7,786 bases of DNA, taken from contig JAILIJ010000279.1 in the NCBI GenBank assembly GCA_024695315.1, positions 1-7,786 of the forward strand. Direction: 5' to 3'. Under the pieces are notes generated by a model. That model ran no database searches. It saw only the letters and a list, made by a program, of their open reading frames with translations, and was not told the origin of the DNA. The DNA is from Bacteroidaceae bacterium (lineage in GTDB: Bacteria > Bacteroidota > Bacteroidia > Bacteroidales > Bacteroidaceae). Positions 5,923-7,786 of this stretch are shown piece after piece. The stretch's first letter is position 1, and each line of letters begins with the position of its first letter. Both the position numbers and the translations under genes were made by a program.

Positions 5923-7233
5923 TTATTTCTTGAAAAACCAACCAGCCCATGCTAATCCGATTGCAAATTCATTTTCAGAATTGTATGCTCCTCCACCAAT
6001 TTCACGAGTTGTATAGTCGGCTTTTACTACAACGTTTGGAAGGGCTCTCCAGTTGATGCCGGCAACCCACATGCTTGTCTTGAGACGTGGATCTGCTGTT
6101 TGCATACCTGAAATCTTTTCCTGAGAATTATAGTACTCGTATCTTCCAAATGGAATGATGTCTGGGAAACTTGGATTGTCAACAAGGCCCTTTACCTTTA
6201 TTCCTACTTCGCCTCCGTAAGCAACAGCATGATTGGCTACTGGAGTTGTACGTGTGTATGGTGATGCGTTAGATTGCTTTGTGTTAGTTGTTGATACAAT
6301 CTGTGAATTTGTCAAACTTCCGAGTAGATAGTTTGCACGTGCTTCAACCCATGAATTTTTGTACTGAGCTTCTACATTATAGATGCGTAATGGTAGTTTT
6401 GCACTTTTGTAAGTCTGATATTTATCGGCATTATCACCAATATTTTTACAATAGTAGAAAGACAAACCGAGTCGGAGTCCTGGTACGCCTTTGTAATCAA
6501 GACGAGCGGCATAGCCTGGGCTTGTGAAGTTATCCTCTTCAAATGCTCCTTGTTTTCCGCTTCCTGCCCATGTGTTACGGTCGAAACCATTAGCATTGAG
6601 ACCTGCTACTATCATTGCCTGATAAGCAAATGATGCATATCCCTTACCGAACTGTCCAAAGAACTCAAGACCTGTCTCGTGCCATGTGTTTGGAATAATT
6701 GTTGTTTCGCCTTCTGGACGTACTGTACCAAAGAAGTTTAGTGGCTCATGGTGAGCATTATTCTGTCCTACAGGTACTATTATATGTCCGGCACGAACAT
6801 TGAATGCAGGATTGATGAGACGTGTGATGTGGAACTGCTCAATAGCAACTTCTCCACCTTTTTCTATTTCTGTCTCATATTCACCGTTTTCTGAGTTTTC
6901 AATCTCAACTGCTGTACCAACTCCTCCGGCTTCAAATTCAACTTCTACACCAAGAATCCATTTGCTGTTAAATTTATAGTCTCCAGCTAAGACAAAGCGA
7001 GGAATACTAATAGTGTTTCGATCTCTTTTAGGATTACCTTCTGAATTGCCATAGAATCGGTTTGTACCATAATCCTTGAATGCAGCAACCATTTCTCCAT
7101 AACCGCCTATACGATATTTACCAAATGATTGGTATTCTGCAATAGAATCTCCATTTTGCTGCGCAAAAACTGGCATCGCACTTGAAAGTGCCAAGACCAT
7201 AATTGAGTTTTTGAAAACTTTGTTAAGTACCAT
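5923..7233 (-). CDS. Outer-membrane beta-barrel porin, first gene of the imelysin cluster
   Basis: 436 residues from the ATG at 7233; a TTG at 7251 would add six residues before an otherwise good signal peptide, so the ATG is preferred. The signal peptide KNSIMVLALSSAMPVFA is probably cleaved after Ala24. The body alternates amphipathic strands and turns, with YRIGGYGEM near the mature N-terminus, then ISIPRFVLAGDYKF, HIIVPVGQNNAHHEP, WHETGLEFFG and a C-terminal aromatic strand ending AWAGWFFKK. This is a porin of the broad OprO/P- or DcaP-like type; the exact family is uncertain. Residues 97-132 contain 12 glutamates and may form an acidic loop. It directly follows the only strong promoter in the window and precedes the imelysin by 42 bp, so it probably serves as that protein's outer-membrane partner. 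The substrate is unknown. Confidence 0.85.
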   Translation of the reverse strand: MVLNKVFKNSIMVLALSSAMPVFAQQNGDSIAEYQSFGKYRIGGYGEMVAAFKDYGTNRFYGNSEGNPKRDRNTISIPRFVLAGDYKFNSKWILGVEVEFEAGGVGTAVEIENSENGEYETEIEKGGEVAIEQFHITRLINPAFNVRAGHIIVPVGQNNAHHEPLNFFGTVRPEGETTIIPNTWHETGLEFFGQFGKGYASFAYQAMIVAGLNANGFDRNTWAGSGKQGAFEEDNFTSPGYAARLDYKGVPGLRLGLSFYYCKNIGDNADKYQTYKSAKLPLRIYNVEAQYKNSWVEARANYLLGSLTNSQIVSTTNTKQSNASPYTRTTPVANHAVAYGGEVGIKVKGLVDNPSFPDIIPFGRYEYYNSQEKISGMQTADPRLKTSMWVAGINWRALPNVVVKADYTTREIGGGAYNSENEFAIGLAWAGWFFKK

Positions 7234-7322
7234 TGTGTTTATAAATTGCAATTTTTTTACCTTACTTTTTCTAGAATGTTGTCTCTTATTATTTCTTTAA
7301 GAGGGAAATTTCTTTTCTATTC

Positions 7323-7341
7323 TAATTTGAGTGCAAAATTA
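7323..7341 (-). promoter_or_regulatory. Candidate operator: inverted repeat overlapping the -7 box and start site
   Basis: TAATTTGAGTGCAAAATTA has 6-bp arms TAATTT (7323-7328) and AAATTA (7336-7341) and is 19 bp long. Its right part is the -7 element itself and its left part covers the predicted transcription start, which is where a repressor would act. The left end TAATTTGA is shared with the palindrome in the di-heme leader. Confidence 0.35.
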
Positions 7342-7364
7342 TATGGTTTTATGTTTTTTTACAA
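7334..7364 (-). promoter_or_regulatory. Primary promoter of the porin-imelysin-heme cluster
   Basis: On the minus strand, TTG (7364-7362) is followed by exactly 20 bp and then TAATTTTG (7341-7334). This matches the Bacteroidetes primary sigma factor consensus (-33 TTTG/TTG, about 19-21 bp, -7 TAnnTTTG). Transcription would start near 7328, leaving a leader of about 95 nt before the ATG at 7233. It is the only complete -33/-7 pair I found upstream of a gene in the window. Confidence 0.7.
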
Positions 7365-7608
7365 TACTCTTTTTTAGTGAAATTTATGAGTGTAAGTGGT
7401 ATGGTAATGGTTAATTTGAGTAATTTTAATGCTTTTTAGTGATGTGTATACTCAGATGAAGTCTATGAGTACCTAAAAGTGAGTATCGTTAGTTATGGGA
7501 AAAATAACAAATAATTTGAGAATTTGTAATGACTTTTTCTATCTATTTATACTTATTATGTAGTATTAGTAGAGAATTTTTAAGTTGTGAATTATGCATT
7601 TTTTTTGA

Positions 7609-7674
7609 AGAAGGACTTACGAAGCTAATACGAAGCTAATACGAAGGTAATACGAAGGGGTAACGAAGGATTAA
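7609..7674. repeat. Array of about six 11-bp direct repeats (core CGAAG)
   Basis: CGAAG begins at 7620, 7631, 7642, 7653 and 7664, exactly 11 bp apart. The units are CGAAGCTAATA twice, then CGAAGGTAATA, CGAAGGGGTAA and CGAAGGATTAA. A further in-phase degenerate unit, AGAAGGACTTA, starts at 7609. An 11-bp period is close to one helical turn, so all cores face nearly the same side of the DNA, as in an operator array. Simple replication slippage could also make it. It is too short-period for a CRISPR array. Confidence 0.8.
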
Positions 7675-7680
7675 AGTATA

Positions 7681-7688
7681 TAATTTTG
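7681..7688 (+). promoter_or_regulatory. Candidate rightward -7 element next to the 11-bp repeat array
   Basis: The plus strand reads TAATTTTG, a full TAnnTTTG match, 6 bp after the repeat array ends. No TTG lies at the -33 distance; that position is occupied by the repeats, as would be expected of an activator-dependent promoter. Such 8-mers arise readily in AT-rich DNA, so support is modest. Confidence 0.3.
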
Positions 7689-7718
7689 ATATTATAAAAT
7701 CTATTTCTAAAAGAGAAA

Positions 7719-7786
7719 ATGTATTCTCTAATTTGTATTTTTATGGTATATTTAATGTTCTTTCTATATATTTATGTAAAAGTATT
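7719..7786 (+). CDS. Possible start of a small membrane protein, truncated by window edge
   Basis: An ATG at 7719 opens a frame of 22 codons to the window edge without a stop, unusual luck for such AT-rich DNA. The visible peptide MYSLICIFMVYLMFFLYIY is strongly hydrophobic, compatible with a transmembrane helix, and AAGAGA precedes the start. It lies about 30 bp after the rightward -7 candidate. However, AT-rich noncoding DNA naturally encodes Phe, Ile, Leu and Tyr, so this may be chance. Confidence 0.18.
   Translation, partial: MYSLICIFMVYLMFFLYIYVKV

Larger units (their letters stand above)
7252..7786. other. Gene-free AT-rich intergenic region upstream of the cluster
   Basis: No confident gene is present in these 535 bp. 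From left to right the stretch holds the 5' untranslated region and promoter of the porin-imelysin cluster, three copies of TAATTTGAG, a short inverted repeat TACTCA/TGAGTA (7449-7454 and 7466-7471), an array of 11-bp repeats, a rightward TAnnTTTG element, and a short reading frame running off the right edge. Its density of regulatory-looking sequence suggests either complex control of the cluster or a shared region with a divergent neighbour. Confidence 0.7.

Noticed and set aside
7234..7251. TTG start giving a 442-residue first porin
   Set aside because: The ATG at 7233 gives a complete signal peptide, and the six extra residues add nothing recognisable.
7283..7303. Hairpin CTCTTA/TAAGAG in the operon leader
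   Set aside because: Only 6 bp with a 9-nt AT-rich loop; too weak to separate from chance.
7609..7674. CRISPR array
   Set aside because: Period is 11 bp with no unique spacers and no cas genes.

Overview
The window looks like a chromosomal segment from a Bacteroidales bacterium, most likely Prevotella or a close relative. The reasons are the moderately AT-rich DNA, the start-proximal A-rich stretches without strong Shine-Dalgarno motifs, lipoproteins whose lipidated cysteine is followed by acidic residues, and a promoter that fits the Bacteroidetes -33/-7 pattern (TTG, 20 bp, TAnnTTTG). The genus is inferred; no rRNA or marker gene is present.

All confident genes lie on the minus strand, so transcription runs from high to low coordinates. 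In that order they are: an outer-membrane beta-barrel porin (7233-5923); a surface-type lipoprotein of the imelysin family in the circularly permuted arrangement (5880-4669); a di-heme lipoprotein of the DUF1111 'thiol oxidoreductase'/putative peroxidase family (4473-2920); a second porin of the OprO/OprP type (2856-1642); a lipoprotein with a single C-terminal c-type heme motif (1531-788); and the N-terminal 250 codons of a RidA/YjgF-like, chorismatase-family protein that runs off the left edge (751-1). A near-consensus promoter sits at 7334-7364, about 100 bp before the first gene. Gaps inside the cluster are 42, 195, 63, 110 and 36 bp. Two of them (4606-4668 and 1532-1641) hold long stem-loops. 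The 195-bp gap before the di-heme gene also contains a 19-bp palindrome that resembles a Fur box and lies inside a larger inverted repeat.

The first five genes form a plausible envelope system: three lipoproteins carrying acidic export-like signals (one imelysin, three c-type heme sites in total) and two porins. Imelysin-like proteins are associated with iron uptake and often neighbour di-heme DUF1111 proteins. The set resembles in logic the EfeUOB system, where an M75 domain works with a heme peroxidase. My working model is redox-assisted acquisition of iron (or another metal) at the outer membrane. This is inference; no permease or TonB-dependent receptor lies in the window. The RidA-like gene has its own weak candidate promoter element and may be unrelated.

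The right end (7252-7786) has no confident gene. It holds the operon promoter, three copies of the nonamer TAATTTGAG (a near copy lies in the di-heme leader palindrome), and an array of about six 11-bp units at 7609-7674 placed just before a rightward TAnnTTTG element. That arrangement could control a gene beyond the window edge.
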